DNA of 64,000 nucleotides from JASLZO01 sp965247995 (GTDB lineage: Bacteria; Chloroflexota; Dehalococcoidia; UBA6926), in NCBI GenBank assembly GCA_965247995.1, contig OZ252041.1:1-64000 (forward strand). The letters run 5' to 3'. Below are positions 33,468-42,625 of the stretch, in pieces. A program made the position numbers and the translations under genes. The notes beneath the pieces were generated by a model. The model saw nothing but the letters and a program-made list of their open reading frames with translations. It made no database searches and was not told the DNA's origin. How positions within the stretch are numbered: position 1 is the stretch's first letter; each line of letters opens with the position of its first letter.

Positions 33468-33659
33468 ATGCCACCACTACCCAAGCGCAAGGTCTCGTAT
33501 TCAAGAAAGAGAAAGCGGCAAGCGCATAAATCGCGGCGCAATCCGGCGACGACTGCGTGTCCAAACTGCGGGAACGCGAAGCTGCCCCACCGCGTCTGTC
33601 CTACCTGTGGAACGTATGCCGGTCGGCAGGTCGTTCAACCCCGGCAGGCCGCGGAATAG
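33468..33659 (+). CDS. rpmF: Large ribosomal subunit protein bL32
   Basis: A 63-residue protein. The N-terminus MPPLPKRKVSYSRKRKRQAH and the zinc ribbon C-PNC-GNAKLPHRV-C-PTC-G are diagnostic of the Cys-containing L32. It lies between the YceD gene and fabD. The usual plsX and fabH genes do not follow. Confidence 0.97.
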   Translation: MPPLPKRKVSYSRKRKRQAHKSRRNPATTACPNCGNAKLPHRVCPTCGTYAGRQVVQPRQAAE

Positions 33660-33714
33660 GATTGGCCACGTCCGATGAACGGCAACTACGGATCGAGCTA
33701 AGGAGTAACCAACG

Positions 33715-34629
33715 ATGACCGTCGCATACCTGTTCCCCGGGCAAGGCGCCCAATCCGTTGGGATGGGAAAGGATGTCTACGATAAGGTCCCGGCTTCAAA
33801 GGCCATCTTCGATGAAGCAGACCAAGCGTTGGGTCTGTCGCTCTCGGGGATATGTTTCGACGGCCCCGAGGACGACCTCACCCAGACCATCAATACGCAG
33901 CCGGCGATCCTGACGACAAGCATCGCGCTCCTTGAGGCGTGCAAAGGCGCCCTTCAAGCCAAGGGTGATGTGCCAGCTTTCGCCGCAGGCCACTCATTGG
34001 GAGAGTACTCCGCGCTCGTCGCGGGCGGCGCGATGACCTTCAGCGATGCAGTCAAGCTGGTGCGGGAGCGCGGGAGGCTCATGCAGGCGGCAGGCGACCA
34101 ACGCAAGGGGGCGATGGCTGCGGTCATGGGAATGCCCGAGGAGACGCTGGCGGCGATTTGCGCCGAAACCGGCGTCGACATGGCGAACCTCAATGCTCCT
34201 GACCAGATCGTAATCAGCGGATCCGAAGAAGGTGTCGCGCGGGCGCAGGAACTTGCGCAGGAACGTGGCGCACGGCGCGTCGTCGCACTGCGGGTCAGCG
34301 CTGCGTTCCACTCGGCCCTGATGGACCCTGCCGTGCCTGGCATGCAGACCGCCCTCCAAAGTGCCGAAGTGTCTGCTCCGTCACTCCCGGTCATCGCAAA
34401 CGTCTCCGCCGAACCGCTGACTGACTCCGCGGCCATCATCGATGAGCTCGCTAAGCAGATCCGTAGCCCTGTCCAGTGGTTCCGGACCGTCCAGTACCTC
34501 CGCGACCATGGCGTGACCAAGTACATTGAGATTGGCCCTGGCAAGGTCCTGATCGGCCTCGTCAAGCGGGTGCACGAAGATGCGGAAACGGTGAACGTCG
34601 GGACGCTCGAAGAGGTCCAGGCGCTGTAG
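33715..34629 (+). CDS. fabD: Malonyl-CoA:ACP transacylase
   Basis: A 304-residue enzyme that loads malonyl groups on ACP for fatty acid synthesis. The nucleophile motif GHSLGEYSAL is at about 92-101, with the Gln in FPGQGAQ at the N-terminus and the substrate Arg in LVRERGRLMQ; the active-site His is in AFHSALM. GGAG precedes the ATG. It is clustered with acpP, with nusB between the two. Confidence 0.96.
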   Translation: MTVAYLFPGQGAQSVGMGKDVYDKVPASKAIFDEADQALGLSLSGICFDGPEDDLTQTINTQPAILTTSIALLEACKGALQAKGDVPAFAAGHSLGEYSALVAGGAMTFSDAVKLVRERGRLMQAAGDQRKGAMAAVMGMPEETLAAICAETGVDMANLNAPDQIVISGSEEGVARAQELAQERGARRVVALRVSAAFHSALMDPAVPGMQTALQSAEVSAPSLPVIANVSAEPLTDSAAIIDELAKQIRSPVQWFRTVQYLRDHGVTKYIEIGPGKVLIGLVKRVHEDAETVNVGTLEEVQAL

Positions 34630-34675
34630 TCTCGCGGACTGCTCGGCGGCACAGTCTTCGCATCGGTCGGATCGG

Positions 34676-35095
34676 ATGATTGCCCGGTCGGACCGGCGTC
34701 AGGCGAGGCGGCTGGCGTTTGAAGCGTTATATGAGTGGGATTCCGTCGGGCACGACGCCCACGCTGCGCTCGTGCGTCGCGCCGAAGACGCTGACCTGCG
34801 CCTGTCGTCGGAGACGTACAGCTTCGCCCAACGGCTGGTGACGAGCGTGACGCGCGACTCAAACCGCCTGGACGCGCTCATTATGAGCAAAGCGACAGCG
34901 TGGCCAATCGATCAGATGGCGGTCGTTGACCGGAACATCATGCGGCTCGCGCTTACCGAAGTGTTGACCCTCGACACACCGCGTGGGGCGGCGGTGAACG
35001 AAGCGGTGGAGCTCGCGAAGTCATTCGGCGGAGAAACGTCCGGAAGCTTCGTGAACGGGGTCCTGGGTAACCTGCTTGCGGAACCGAAACCATGA
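34676..35095 (+). CDS. nusB: Transcription antitermination factor NusB
   Basis: A 139-residue all-helical RNA-binding protein that acts with NusE in rRNA antitermination. DRRQARRLAFEALYEWD, DRNIMRLALTEVLTLDTPRGAAVNEAVELAKSFGGETSGSFVNGVLGNL are the standard blocks. It is short but complete. The gene lies 46 bases after fabD and before acpP. Confidence 0.95.
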   Translation: MIARSDRRQARRLAFEALYEWDSVGHDAHAALVRRAEDADLRLSSETYSFAQRLVTSVTRDSNRLDALIMSKATAWPIDQMAVVDRNIMRLALTEVLTLDTPRGAAVNEAVELAKSFGGETSGSFVNGVLGNLLAEPKP

Positions 35096-35137
35096 CACTA
35101 CAGTGAAGCAGCCCAGCGCGAGGGAGGAGAGGAACCA

Positions 35138-35404
35138 ATGCCGGCGGTAGCCGAACGAGTCAAAAACGTAATCGTGAACCAGCTCGGTGTCGAAGAGGAC
35201 CAGGTGGTCCCTGAGGCATCGTTTGTCGATGATCTCAACGCGGATTCCCTGGATATGGTCGAGCTCGTCATGGCGTTCGAGGAAGAGTTCACTTCCGCGG
35301 ATCAACAGGTCGAGATCCCGGACGAGGATGCGGAGAAGATCCTTACTGTCCAGGACGCCGTGAACTATTTGAAGGACGACCTCGGGGTCGAAGACACCGA
35401 CTGA
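35138..35404 (+). CDS. acpP: Acyl carrier protein
   Basis: An 88-residue acidic protein. The phosphopantetheine site is the Ser in DLNADSLDMVELVMAFEEEF, a near-perfect ACP motif. It carries growing acyl chains for fatty acid synthesis; fabD is just upstream. GGGAGGAGAGG lies before the ATG, a very strong ribosome-binding site that suits an abundant protein. Confidence 0.97.
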   Translation: MPAVAERVKNVIVNQLGVEEDQVVPEASFVDDLNADSLDMVELVMAFEEEFTSADQQVEIPDEDAEKILTVQDAVNYLKDDLGVEDTD

Positions 35405-35458
35405 AACCGCACTTGCCCCACAACCCGGCGGGCATCTGGCTCGCACGTCGGAGTGAGC

Positions 35459-36106
35459 GTGGTCGGCAACCTCACTGAATTGCGGACCGGTGTGGCTGGG
35501 TGCGTTGCGTGCCCGCTGCACGAAGGCCGTACGAATGCCGTGCCCGGAGACGGCCCGGCTGATGCTGAGGTTGTGTTTGTTGGCGAGGCACCCGGATTCT
35601 ACGAGGACAAGCAGGCGAGGCCGTTCGTCGGGCAGGCGGGCAAGTTCCTGGACGAGTTGCTTGCAAGCGTCGGTTGGCGGAGAGATCAGGTGTACGTCAC
35701 CAATGTGGTCAAGTGCCGCCCGCCGAACAATCGTGATCCGCTCCCCATCGAACTCGATACCTGCGAGACCAATTGGCTGAAGCCAGAATTGGGGCTCGTG
35801 GACCCGAAAGTCATCGTTACGCTCGGTCGTTATTCGCTCGCCAGGCTGTTCCCGAAGGAGAGCATCGGCAGAGTCCGAGGCAAGACGCTCCAATGGGGCA
35901 TGTATACCGTGTATCCCATCTATCACCCCGCTGCGGCGCTCCACCAGCAGCGGCTCCGCGGCGTCATCATGGAGGACTTCAAGAGATTGCCCGAGGTGTT
36001 GGAAGAAGTCCGGCATCGGGGATCCGATCCGGCGAGTGTCGCGCCGCTGGCCGATGCCTCAGATAGTGCGGATGAGCCAGAGCCCCAACAGCTCAATCTG
36101 TTCTGA
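35459..36106 (+). CDS. udgA: Family 4 uracil-DNA glycosylase (4Fe-4S)
   Basis: About 215 residues. It removes uracil from DNA in base-excision repair. The N-terminal CVAC, the later KCRPP and the DTC provide the four Cys of the iron-sulfur cluster; VFVGEAPGFYEDKQARPFVGQAG is the family 4 motif 1 and YPIYHPAA the HP motif with active-site His. The last residues EPQQLNLF match the beta-clamp-binding consensus QLxLF, so the enzyme may dock on the replication clamp. GTG 35459 is preferred, with GGAG five bases upstream; GTG 35453 is also in frame. Confidence 0.94.
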   Translation: MVGNLTELRTGVAGCVACPLHEGRTNAVPGDGPADAEVVFVGEAPGFYEDKQARPFVGQAGKFLDELLASVGWRRDQVYVTNVVKCRPPNNRDPLPIELDTCETNWLKPELGLVDPKVIVTLGRYSLARLFPKESIGRVRGKTLQWGMYTVYPIYHPAAALHQQRLRGVIMEDFKRLPEVLEEVRHRGSDPASVAPLADASDSADEPEPQQLNLF

Positions 36107-36109
36107 TCA

Positions 36110-37771
36110 ATGACCTCCAGAAACGACGTCCTGCGCGTGATCCCACTCGGGGGGTTGGGTGAGATCGGCAAGAACATGATGGCGTTCGAGTATGGCGACG
36201 CGATCATGGTCGTCGATTGCGGCGTGATGTTCCCCGATCGGGAGATGTTCGGCATCGATCTTGTCCTGCCGGACACCCGTTATCTGGTTGAACGCAGGGA
36301 GAATCTCAAGGGAATCGTCATCACCCACGGCCACGAGGACCATATCGGCGCTCTGCCCTATGTTCTCCCGGACCTCAATGTGCCCGTGTATGGCACCGCC
36401 CTTTCCATGGGCCTGGTGTCCGTGAAGATGAAAGACTCACGGACAGCGACGGACGCCGAACTCCGGACTGTTGAGCCCGGCGAGGGGTTCTCGGTCGGTC
36501 CTTTCGACGTCACGTTGTTCCGGGTAAACCACAGCATTCCAGATGCAACTGGAGTCATCATCCGAACTCCGGTCGGGACGGTGGTCCATACAGGTGACTT
36601 CAAGATCGACCACACCTCGGTCGATGGGCACAGCACCGACTTCCATCGCCTTTCGGAGGTTGGGGACGAGGGTGTCCTCCTGCTGATGGCGGATTCCACA
36701 TACGCCGAAACGGCCGGCTATACGCCCTCGGAAGCCGTCGTGGGTAAAGCGATGAACCGCCTGATCGGGGAAGCCAACGGGCGGGTTATCGTGGCGAGCT
36801 TCGCATCTCTGATCTCCCGGGTCCAGCAAGTGGTCAATGCCGCGATCCTCCATGATCGGCGGGTTGCCGTCGTCGGCCGAAGCATGGTCGACAACGTCAA
36901 GCTTGCATCTGGCATGGGGTACCTGCGGATCCCGGAAGGGACGCTGCTTCAACCGAATCAGCTCCGGACGCACCCGCCCGAGAAGACCGTGATTATGACC
37001 ACGGGCGCTCAAGGGGAACCGACGTCCGCGCTGGTCCGGATGGCCAATAGCGACCACGCTCAAGTGAGGATCGAAAAGGGCGACACCGTCATCATTTCGT
37101 CGAACCCGATTCCAGGAAACGAAGCAGAGATCAGTCGGACCATCGACAACCTTTTCATGCTCGGCGCCGAGGTGCTGTACAGCCAGGTCGCAGAGGTACA
37201 TGTGCGCGGGCACGCGAGCCAGGAAGAGTTGAAGCTCATGCTCCGCCTCACCAGACCCGAGTTCTTCGTCCCGATCCATGGCGACTATCGTCACCTCGTC
37301 CACCATGCCCGTCTTGCCGCTTCGGTTGGGGTCGACGAGGAGAATATTTTCGTCATGACCGACGGAGATGTGCTGGAGTTAGGGGCGGAAGACGCTGGGA
37401 TCGTCGGCAACGTTGGTGTTCAAAACACGTACGTCGATGGGCTCCGGATCGGAGATGTCGATAACGTCGTCTTGCGGGACCGGGCCGCGCTCTCCAAGGA
37501 TGGTGTGATCGTCGTGATCATCCCAATCGATCAAGACACCGGCGCTATTGTTGGGGACCTCGATCTGGTGTCCCGAGGTTTCATCGATTCGGATGAAGGC
37601 GACGAATTGCTTGCCAGGGCGGGCCGAATCGTCGAGAGAGCGTTTGAGCGGTCACCAGGCCGAGCGGACCTGTCCTACATCCACTCGAAAGTACACGATT
37701 CCCTTGGGCAGTTTATCTATCAGGAGACACGCCGGCGCCCGATGATCCTCCCGGTTGCCGTGGAGCTCTAG
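36110..37771 (+). CDS. rnj: Ribonuclease J
   Basis: A 553-residue metallo-beta-lactamase/beta-CASP nuclease that processes and degrades RNA from the 5' end. HGHEDHIGALPY supplies the zinc ligands, IPLGGLGEIGKNMMAFEYGD is the conserved N-terminus, HTGDFKIDHT and the later TTGAQGEPTSALVRMAN and SSNPIPGNE are the beta-CASP blocks, and GHASQEELKLML and VPIHGDYRHL follow. The C-terminal domain is of normal length. It starts four bases after the UDG stop, so the two are coupled. Only one RNase J gene is in the window. Confidence 0.96.
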   Translation: MTSRNDVLRVIPLGGLGEIGKNMMAFEYGDAIMVVDCGVMFPDREMFGIDLVLPDTRYLVERRENLKGIVITHGHEDHIGALPYVLPDLNVPVYGTALSMGLVSVKMKDSRTATDAELRTVEPGEGFSVGPFDVTLFRVNHSIPDATGVIIRTPVGTVVHTGDFKIDHTSVDGHSTDFHRLSEVGDEGVLLLMADSTYAETAGYTPSEAVVGKAMNRLIGEANGRVIVASFASLISRVQQVVNAAILHDRRVAVVGRSMVDNVKLASGMGYLRIPEGTLLQPNQLRTHPPEKTVIMTTGAQGEPTSALVRMANSDHAQVRIEKGDTVIISSNPIPGNEAEISRTIDNLFMLGAEVLYSQVAEVHVRGHASQEELKLMLRLTRPEFFVPIHGDYRHLVHHARLAASVGVDEENIFVMTDGDVLELGAEDAGIVGNVGVQNTYVDGLRIGDVDNVVLRDRAALSKDGVIVVIIPIDQDTGAIVGDLDLVSRGFIDSDEGDELLARAGRIVERAFERSPGRADLSYIHSKVHDSLGQFIYQETRRRPMILPVAVEL

Positions 37772-38118
37772 CCCTCGCGAGCCTCTTGCCCCACCTCACC
37801 CCCGTGCTGTGGGCAAGGACACAGGTGGCGCAAATAGTCGAACGTGTAGATACCCGTCATGTGGGTGTCACTCCAGAGCATCTGCACCCCATACTGGCCT
37901 ACCTGAATCCAGTCCACCGCGTAGACATCTTCCGGGACGTCCTTCTCGAACACGACGCGCTGGTTCGTGCCCTCGACGACACAGATGGCGCACGGGCAGT
38001 TGCCACGCAGATATCGATGCCGAAAATGACTGCCATGGCCGTCGTCCCAGGCGAGATGGACGCCGTCCGCTTCCGTACGCACATGAGTGACCCGCGGCGC
38101 GTTTGACCGTGATGTCAT
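37768..38118 (-). CDS. DUF971 (gamma-butyrobetaine hydroxylase-like N-terminal) protein
   Basis: A 116-residue protein of the DUF971 family. GVHLAWDDGHGSHFRHRYLRGNCPCAICV, and the tail IYTFDYLRHLCPCPQHGGE, hold the two Cys pairs seen in the family. In bacteria DUF971 proteins occur with Fe-S assembly or molybdenum cofactor genes, but their role is not settled. It converges with RNase J with a 4-base overlap and precedes ilvD in orientation. Confidence 0.85.
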   Translation of the reverse strand: MTSRSNAPRVTHVRTEADGVHLAWDDGHGSHFRHRYLRGNCPCAICVVEGTNQRVVFEKDVPEDVYAVDWIQVGQYGVQMLWSDTHMTGIYTFDYLRHLCPCPQHGGEVGQEAREG

Positions 38119-38148
38119 TGAAGCGGTGATTCCCGAGGTCGCCTGCCT

Positions 38149-39831
38149 TCAGTTGGTGACGGCGCCCTCGGCAGCCGACCCCACCAGCCGGGCGTACTTC
38201 GACAGCGCACCGGTCGGATGTTTCGGCGGCGGCATCCGCCACGCTGCGGTCCGGCGCGCGAGTTCTTCGTTCGGAAGCTCGACCTCGATCCGGCGCGCGT
38301 CAGCGTCGAGCACGACGATGTCCCCGTCCTCGAGCATCCCGATTGGCCCGCCGACCATCGCTTCTGGGGCGATGTGCCCGACGGAAATCCCATGCGTCGC
38401 GCCCGAGAAACGACCGTCGGTGATCAGCGCGACCTTCTCTCCGAGACCCTGCCCCGTGATCGCTGCGGTCACGGCGAGCATCTCCCGCATTCCCGGGCCG
38501 CCGCGCGGTCCCTCGTAACGGATCACGACGACGTCGCCCTCCACGATCCGGCGTTCCTGGACTGCGGCGAACGCGTCTTCTTCCCGATCGAAGACGCGGG
38601 CGGATCCGCGGTGCTTGGTGATGCCTGTCCCAGCGACCTTGATTACGGCGCCCTCTGGCGCAAGGTTCCCCCGGAGGATCACGGTCCCGCCAGTCGTCGA
38701 TATCGGATCGGACATCTCTTTGACGACCGACGTGTCGTGGCCGGGCCGGACTCCCGCTAACACGTCGGCTTGCGTCCGTCCGGTCACGGTCATTGCATCC
38801 CCGTGGAGGAGGCCAGCATCCAGCAGTTTCTTCATGATTACGGGAACCCCGCCCACCCTGTCGAGGTCGGACATGACGTAGTCCCCACCAGGCTTCATGT
38901 TCGTGATGTACGGAGTCCGTTCGTTGAAGTGTTGGAACTCCTCGATATCCAAGGGGACACCGGCCTCGCGTGCGATCGCCAGCAAGTGCAAGACGCCGTT
39001 CGTGGACCCGCCCATGGCCATCATGAGCGTGATGGCGTTCTCGATCGCGTCCTTCGTGATGATGTCCCGCGGTTTCGCATCTCGCCGCACGAGATCCACA
39101 GCGAGCTCACCCGAGCGGAAGGCAAGTTGTTCACGCCTTGCGTCGACGGCTGGAACGGACGCGCCGCCCGGCAGCGAGATACCGAGCGCCTCCATTATCG
39201 AAGCCATCGTGTTTGCGGTGAACAGCCCGCCACACGAACCCTCACCGGGGCAGGCGCGTTCCTCGAGAGCGGTTACCGATTCCAGGGGGATGGCGCCAGC
39301 CGAGTACTGACCCACCGCCTCGAATACGTCCTGGATTGTCACGTCCCGCCCTTCGAAGTGGCCGGGAAGGATGGTGCCCCCGTACAAGAACACTGACGGG
39401 ATGTTGAGCCGAGCCATAGCCATGACGCTGCCAGGGAGGCTCTTGTCACATCCGGCCAGCGTCACCAACCCGTCGAAGCACTCGGACATCGATACCAATT
39501 CGATGGAATCGGCGATGACCTCACGGCTCACGAGGGAGGCCTTCATGCCTTCGTGTCCCATGGCGATGGCGTCACTTACTGCGATTGCGGTGAACTCGAT
39601 TGGAGTCCCACCTCCGGCACGGACGCCTTCCTTGACCGACTGCGCCAAACGACCGAGTGCGAGATTGCACGGCGTCACCTCGTTTGCGGTGCTCGCGACC
39701 CCGATCAACGGCTTCTGAAGGTCCTCGGGAGTGAAACCCATCGAATAGAACATCGAGCGATGCGGAGCGCGCTCCACGCCCTCAGTTACCTGCCAGCTAC
39801 GGGGTTTGTTCGTTCGGTCTTGCGTCATCAT
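38149..39831 (-). CDS. ilvD: Dihydroxy-acid dehydratase
   Basis: A 560-residue enzyme of branched-chain amino acid synthesis that dehydrates 2,3-dihydroxy-isovalerate and its isoleucine analogue. It keeps the N-terminal STANEVTPCNLAL, the CDKSLPGSVMA, CPGEGSCGGLFTANTMAS Cys ligands of the iron-sulfur cluster, and near the C-terminus YEGPRGGPGMREML and DGRFSGATHGISVGHI. Full length. It is divergent from thyX, and the 220-base gap should hold both promoters. Confidence 0.97.
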   Translation of the reverse strand: MMTQDRTNKPRSWQVTEGVERAPHRSMFYSMGFTPEDLQKPLIGVASTANEVTPCNLALGRLAQSVKEGVRAGGGTPIEFTAIAVSDAIAMGHEGMKASLVSREVIADSIELVSMSECFDGLVTLAGCDKSLPGSVMAMARLNIPSVFLYGGTILPGHFEGRDVTIQDVFEAVGQYSAGAIPLESVTALEERACPGEGSCGGLFTANTMASIMEALGISLPGGASVPAVDARREQLAFRSGELAVDLVRRDAKPRDIITKDAIENAITLMMAMGGSTNGVLHLLAIAREAGVPLDIEEFQHFNERTPYITNMKPGGDYVMSDLDRVGGVPVIMKKLLDAGLLHGDAMTVTGRTQADVLAGVRPGHDTSVVKEMSDPISTTGGTVILRGNLAPEGAVIKVAGTGITKHRGSARVFDREEDAFAAVQERRIVEGDVVVIRYEGPRGGPGMREMLAVTAAITGQGLGEKVALITDGRFSGATHGISVGHIAPEAMVGGPIGMLEDGDIVVLDADARRIEVELPNEELARRTAAWRMPPPKHPTGALSKYARLVGSAAEGAVTN

Positions 39832-40051
39832 CGCTACTCCTGGGGTGGCGCCAATTCCCTGTAGGAAGGTGTCGCTCAGTGTACGAGGTTCCAGGTTGCA
39901 CTACTATTCGAAGTGCCCCGCATCCAGTCAGGACCGCGTCTTCGCCGAGGTCGGTTCCGCGCGATGCGAGGCACTATATGCGGGTGCAATAAGCAGTGAT
40001 TGGCCGCATTTTGTGGTTCGAGGGTGGTACGCTTTCTCGGGAGGTGGGGCT
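39832..40051. promoter_or_regulatory. Divergent promoter region between ilvD and thyX
   Basis: These 220 bases separate the ilvD start (minus strand) from the thyX start (plus strand) and should hold promoters for both. I could not place convincing -35/-10 pairs. GGGAGGTGGGG stands just before the thyX ATG. Open frames running through it, including an upstream extension of thyX, have no support. Confidence 0.45.
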
Positions 40052-40837
40052 ATGCGTGAGGTCGACCCGAAGGTCTTCTTGGTCGGCGAAACCAAGCTCG
40101 TCCCGGAGGGCTTGCGGGCCTACCTGGAGCATGCGGGCGCGCCGGATTGGACCACTGACGCTGCGACGGACGCGGAAGGACTGGCTGAATTCATGGGCCG
40201 TCTCTGCTACCGCAGCTTCGAACCCGGCTTGAACCCGAACGTCACTCGTGTCCGGCCTACGAACAAGTCGCACCTCGAGAACATCATTCGCACCGGCCAT
40301 GGGTCGGTCATCGAGCACAGTGTGCTGAACTTCGTCTTCGCGGACGTGAGCCGCGTGTTCACCCACGAGCTGGTGCGCCACCGCGCCGGCACTGCTGTCT
40401 CACAAGAGAGCCTGCGGTTCGTGCGCTTGGACGACCTGGGAATGTGGGCGCCGACGGCGGTGCGCGAGGACCCTGACGTGATGGAGGTCTTTGTGAAGAC
40501 CTTCGAACAATTGGAGGAACTCCAACGGACCATGGCCGTCCACTACGCATTGGATGACGAGGCGAAACAGTTCTCGAAGAAGAAGGAAATCACCAGTGCG
40601 ATGCGGCGGATCGCGCCGATCGGCGTAGCCACGAGCGTTGGGTGGAGCACGAACATCCGTGCGCTGCGCCACGTCTTGGAGGCGCGCACCGAACCGAGCG
40701 CGGAAGAGGAGATCCGTCTCGTGTTTAGCAAAGTCGGCGAATTGGCAACGCAGCGGTACCCCGTGCTCTTCGGCGACTACACCGTCGAGACGGTGAACGG
40801 CATTCCCTGGTACCGTACGGAACACGCGAAGGTGTAG
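40052..40837 (+). CDS. thyX: Flavin-dependent thymidylate synthase
   Basis: A 261-residue FAD- and NADPH-dependent enzyme that makes dTMP from dUMP. The hallmark is LVRHRAGTAVSQESLRF around 108-123, with conserved FAD/dUMP ligands in HGSVIEHSVLNFVF before it; the spacing between RHR and the following Ser is one residue longer than in the common RHRx7S pattern. IGVATSVGWSTNIRALRHVLEAR is the C-terminal block. ATG 40052 has GGGAGGTGGGG upstream; the frame is open 82 codons further back, but that part lacks similarity. A thyA gene is not in the window. Confidence 0.93.
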   Translation: MREVDPKVFLVGETKLVPEGLRAYLEHAGAPDWTTDAATDAEGLAEFMGRLCYRSFEPGLNPNVTRVRPTNKSHLENIIRTGHGSVIEHSVLNFVFADVSRVFTHELVRHRAGTAVSQESLRFVRLDDLGMWAPTAVREDPDVMEVFVKTFEQLEELQRTMAVHYALDDEAKQFSKKKEITSAMRRIAPIGVATSVGWSTNIRALRHVLEARTEPSAEEEIRLVFSKVGELATQRYPVLFGDYTVETVNGIPWYRTEHAKV

Positions 40838-40913
40838 CCCGCAGCGGTTTCGCCATTGACTCCCTTGGCGCACGCCGGGCCCTTCGGACCCAACACGCTG
40901 GAGACCTGCAACC

Positions 40914-41798
40914 GTGCTGAAGTCTGATCTTGACTCCGAGGGCCGGACTAGCTGTTTCGTCGAGACGGCTGATGGAACGAGCCTTCACGTGCTCGATTGG
41001 GGCGGTGATGGCCCCCCTGCCCTCCTCGTTCATGGCGCCCGCAGGACCGGGAGGAGTTGGAACGCCGTTGCGAGACGGTTGCGGCCCGAATTCCGTGTCC
41101 TCGCGCTCGATGGGCGCGCTCACGGTCAGAGCGCGGATCCTCGGGACGGATATCGGGCGGTGGACCGTGCGGAGGATATCGCAGCGGTAGCGACGGGCCT
41201 CGACCTTCCCCCGCACTTCGTCATCGGCCACTCACTGGGCGGGGGTTCAGCCGGTCTTTACGCGGCACGGCACGCACACGATGTCCGGGGAGTCGTTCTG
41301 GTCGAACCGACTCCGAACGGGCCCGACCACTGGCAACGCGTCGGCATGTTTGATGAGGCTTGGAATCCCAGGCGCGAGGCGCAGGGACGCAACGGTTGGG
41401 GGAGTATCGAAGAACTCCGCGATCGACTCCTTGCCAACCGCATGACGGCCACCTGGACGAGCGAGGTGCTTGAAGACGTGCTTCGCGAAGAAACGCTCGT
41501 AAACGCCGATGGCTCCGTCGCCGTCCGGTGGAGCCCTAGCTTCTACAACCTCGAGGAGCTACGGACCGATGTCTTCTCCCTCATCGAGGAGGCGCCCAGG
41601 ATGACGATGCCGGTGCTCGTCCTCGTTGCCGGCAGCAACAATTTGCTGGATTCCCATATGCGGCCGTTCGTCGAACGATTGCCGGATGGCACCCTCGAGG
41701 CGATTGCAGGCGTTGGGCATGCTATCTATATGGAAGATCCCGACCTGGTGGCCGATTACGCCCGCCGTTTCTTCGGGGAACGCGTAACAGCAGACTGA
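40914..41798 (+). CDS. Alpha/beta hydrolase
   Basis: A 294-residue cytosolic hydrolase. It has the oxyanion block LLVHGARRTGRSWN, nucleophile motif IGHSLGGGSAG (Ser near residue 107), the acid region PVLVLVAGSNN and the His in GVGHAIYMEDP. The substrate cannot be told; esterase, lactonase, C-C hydrolase or haloperoxidase-like are all possible. Start is GTG with GGAG ten bases upstream. It lies after thyX and is alone on the plus strand, followed by a convergent MBL gene. Confidence 0.85.
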   Translation: MLKSDLDSEGRTSCFVETADGTSLHVLDWGGDGPPALLVHGARRTGRSWNAVARRLRPEFRVLALDGRAHGQSADPRDGYRAVDRAEDIAAVATGLDLPPHFVIGHSLGGGSAGLYAARHAHDVRGVVLVEPTPNGPDHWQRVGMFDEAWNPRREAQGRNGWGSIEELRDRLLANRMTATWTSEVLEDVLREETLVNADGSVAVRWSPSFYNLEELRTDVFSLIEEAPRMTMPVLVLVAGSNNLLDSHMRPFVERLPDGTLEAIAGVGHAIYMEDPDLVADYARRFFGERVTAD

Positions 41799-41805
41799 CC
41801 CGGCA

Positions 41806-42606
41806 TCAATCGTCTTTGCGCCGTTTGTCCGTGCGTGTCAGGTCCTTCTCGCGCCATAGGCCGAACGCGAAGCGGACCAGCCGCGGGAGGTTTCGCAGCC
41901 ACATGCGAGCGCCCCGGGGTGCGGCGCGGCGTTCGATAAGACCGGTAAGCAGTTCGCGGACGCCACCGTAGATCGGGTAACCGTGTCCAGGGAGCATTGT
42001 CTCCGCTTCTAGTTCGCGTACGCGGCTCAGCGATGCGAGGTACGAATTTAGGTCGGATTCGGAACCCATGAACGGTCGTGACAGCCGGTCGCGATAGCTA
42101 ACGAAGAGGTCGCCGGTGAAGAGAACGCCACGTTCCACGAGATATAGACCGATGCTACCAGGGGTGTGACCCGGCACATGAACGACCCGAAGGCCTCCCA
42201 ACACTGGCAGTTCCAACCCGTCGGTTAGGTCCAGATCCGGCCGAACCGGGGAGACGGACCATCGGACTCGGCGAGGTATGGTGGCTTCATCGTTCGCCCG
42301 TCGTCCGAGCGAGACTCCGATCTCAGCCGGGTGGATTCCGATGTTTGCGTTCAATTCGGTTCGGACCCTCGCGGCGGCGCCAGCGTGATCTCGATGGGAG
42401 TGTGTCAGCAGCAGGTATGTAACGTGTCGCGACGGACCCAAGACCGCTTGTATGGCGTTCCGTACTCCTCGGACCCCCGGCGACATGCCTGCATCGATGA
42501 GCGTCGGCGTCGTGTCGTCGGCCAGCAAGTACACGTTGCATCCGCGGCTCCCATTCAGGAGGTAGACATCGGGAACGAGTTCGCGGGTTGGTCGGCCGAA
42601 GCGCAT
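41806..42606 (-). CDS. Metallo-beta-lactamase fold hydrolase
   Basis: About 266 residues. The metal motif THSHRDHAGA is the HxHxDH signature, followed by VVHVPGHTPGSIGLYLVERGVLFTGDLFVS, which supplies two further His/Asp ligands. It begins MRFGRPTRELVPDVYLLNG. The frame is open upstream to 42708 but that would overlap moaC; 42606 is the preferred start and lies just after the moaC stop. Members include glyoxalase II-like and lactonase-like enzymes; the substrate is unknown. Confidence 0.85.
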   Translation of the reverse strand: MRFGRPTRELVPDVYLLNGSRGCNVYLLADDTTPTLIDAGMSPGVRGVRNAIQAVLGPSRHVTYLLLTHSHRDHAGAAARVRTELNANIGIHPAEIGVSLGRRANDEATIPRRVRWSVSPVRPDLDLTDGLELPVLGGLRVVHVPGHTPGSIGLYLVERGVLFTGDLFVSYRDRLSRPFMGSESDLNSYLASLSRVRELEAETMLPGHGYPIYGGVRELLTGLIERRAAPRGARMWLRNLPRLVRFAFGLWREKDLTRTDKRRKDD

Positions 42607-42625
42607 GCGATTTCGGTCGAACGGA

